Shown here: in pieces, positions 6,333 to 6,349 of the stretch
Position numbering within the stretch: the first letter of the stretch is position 1
How the letters are laid out: the number at the start of each line of letters is the position of its first letter
DNA from: JAKZRT01 sp047518005
GTDB taxonomy: Bacteria > Pseudomonadota > Alphaproteobacteria > Rhodobacterales > Rhodobacteraceae
Assembly: GCA_047518005.1 (NCBI GenBank)
Contig: JAKZRT010000160.1
Coordinates: forward strand, 1 to 6,349
Direction of reading: 5' to 3'
Length of the DNA: 6,349 bases
Position numbers and translations under genes: made by a program
Notes under the pieces: generated by a model
Seen by the model: the letters and a program-made list of their open reading frames with translations, nothing else
Database searches by the model: none
Told to the model about the DNA's origin: nothing

Positions 6333-6349
6333 CGCCGGTCGGTCGCGTC

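Larger units (their letters stand above)
6227..6349. mobile_element. End of a second insertion sequence, related to the first (partial)
   Basis: The boundary is placed where HlyD-like coding stops and TGAGTTGACCGGTTTATGTACC begins. TGAGTTGACCG occurs at 6227-6237 and 6252-6262, again 25 bases apart as in the left element. The element extends rightward out of the window. No transposase reading frame is recognisable in the visible 123 bases, so this may be the 3' non-coding end of an IS. The ends differ from the left element at several positions, so the two are related but probably not identical copies. Confidence 0.7.

Noticed and set aside
1..6349. Defence system, CRISPR array, tRNA/rRNA or other novel system
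   Set aside because: No repeat-spacer pattern, RNA gene fold or unexplained gene of useful size was found. All sizeable coding is accounted for by a liv-type importer, an HlyD remnant and IS ends.

Overview
The window looks like chromosomal or plasmid DNA of an alphaproteobacterium, most likely of the Rhodobacteraceae/Roseobacter type. The reasons are moderately GC-rich coding with many GGC/GCC/ATC codons, a liv-type (HAAT) transporter operon with tightly overlapping genes, a PrtE-like HlyD adaptor, and flanking insertion sequences. This placement is inferred from sequence style, not from a database search.

Layout. Positions 1-120 are the outer end of an insertion sequence; its transposase starts on the minus strand (first 17 residues visible) and runs out of the window. 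Positions 121-234 are a short leader with two small hairpins. Positions 235-5142 hold a complete five-gene ABC importer operon on the plus strand: periplasmic substrate-binding protein, permease LivH, permease LivM, ATPase LivG and ATPase LivF. A 96-base gap with a strong hairpin separates the first two genes; the other junctions overlap by 1, 4 and 1 bases. Positions 5143-6226 are a minus-strand HlyD/PrtE-type type I secretion adaptor that has lost its 5' end. Positions 6227-6349 are the end of a second insertion sequence whose terminal repeat resembles that of the first.

How it works together. The binding protein captures a branched-chain amino acid, amide or similar small polar compound in the periplasm and delivers it to the LivH-LivM channel, which LivG and LivF power by ATP hydrolysis. 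The substrate cannot be read from the sequence. The operon appears intact. The HlyD gene would have bridged an inner-membrane exporter ABC protein to an outer-membrane TolC-like channel, but the copy lacks its membrane anchor and N-terminal half-lipoyl region and is probably dead.

The most notable points are the pair of related IS ends facing each other across about 6.1 kb, the IS truncation of hlyD, the LivF N-terminal extension of about 50 residues, and the exactly abutting stop codons of livF and hlyD. I see no convincing sign of a new biological system.
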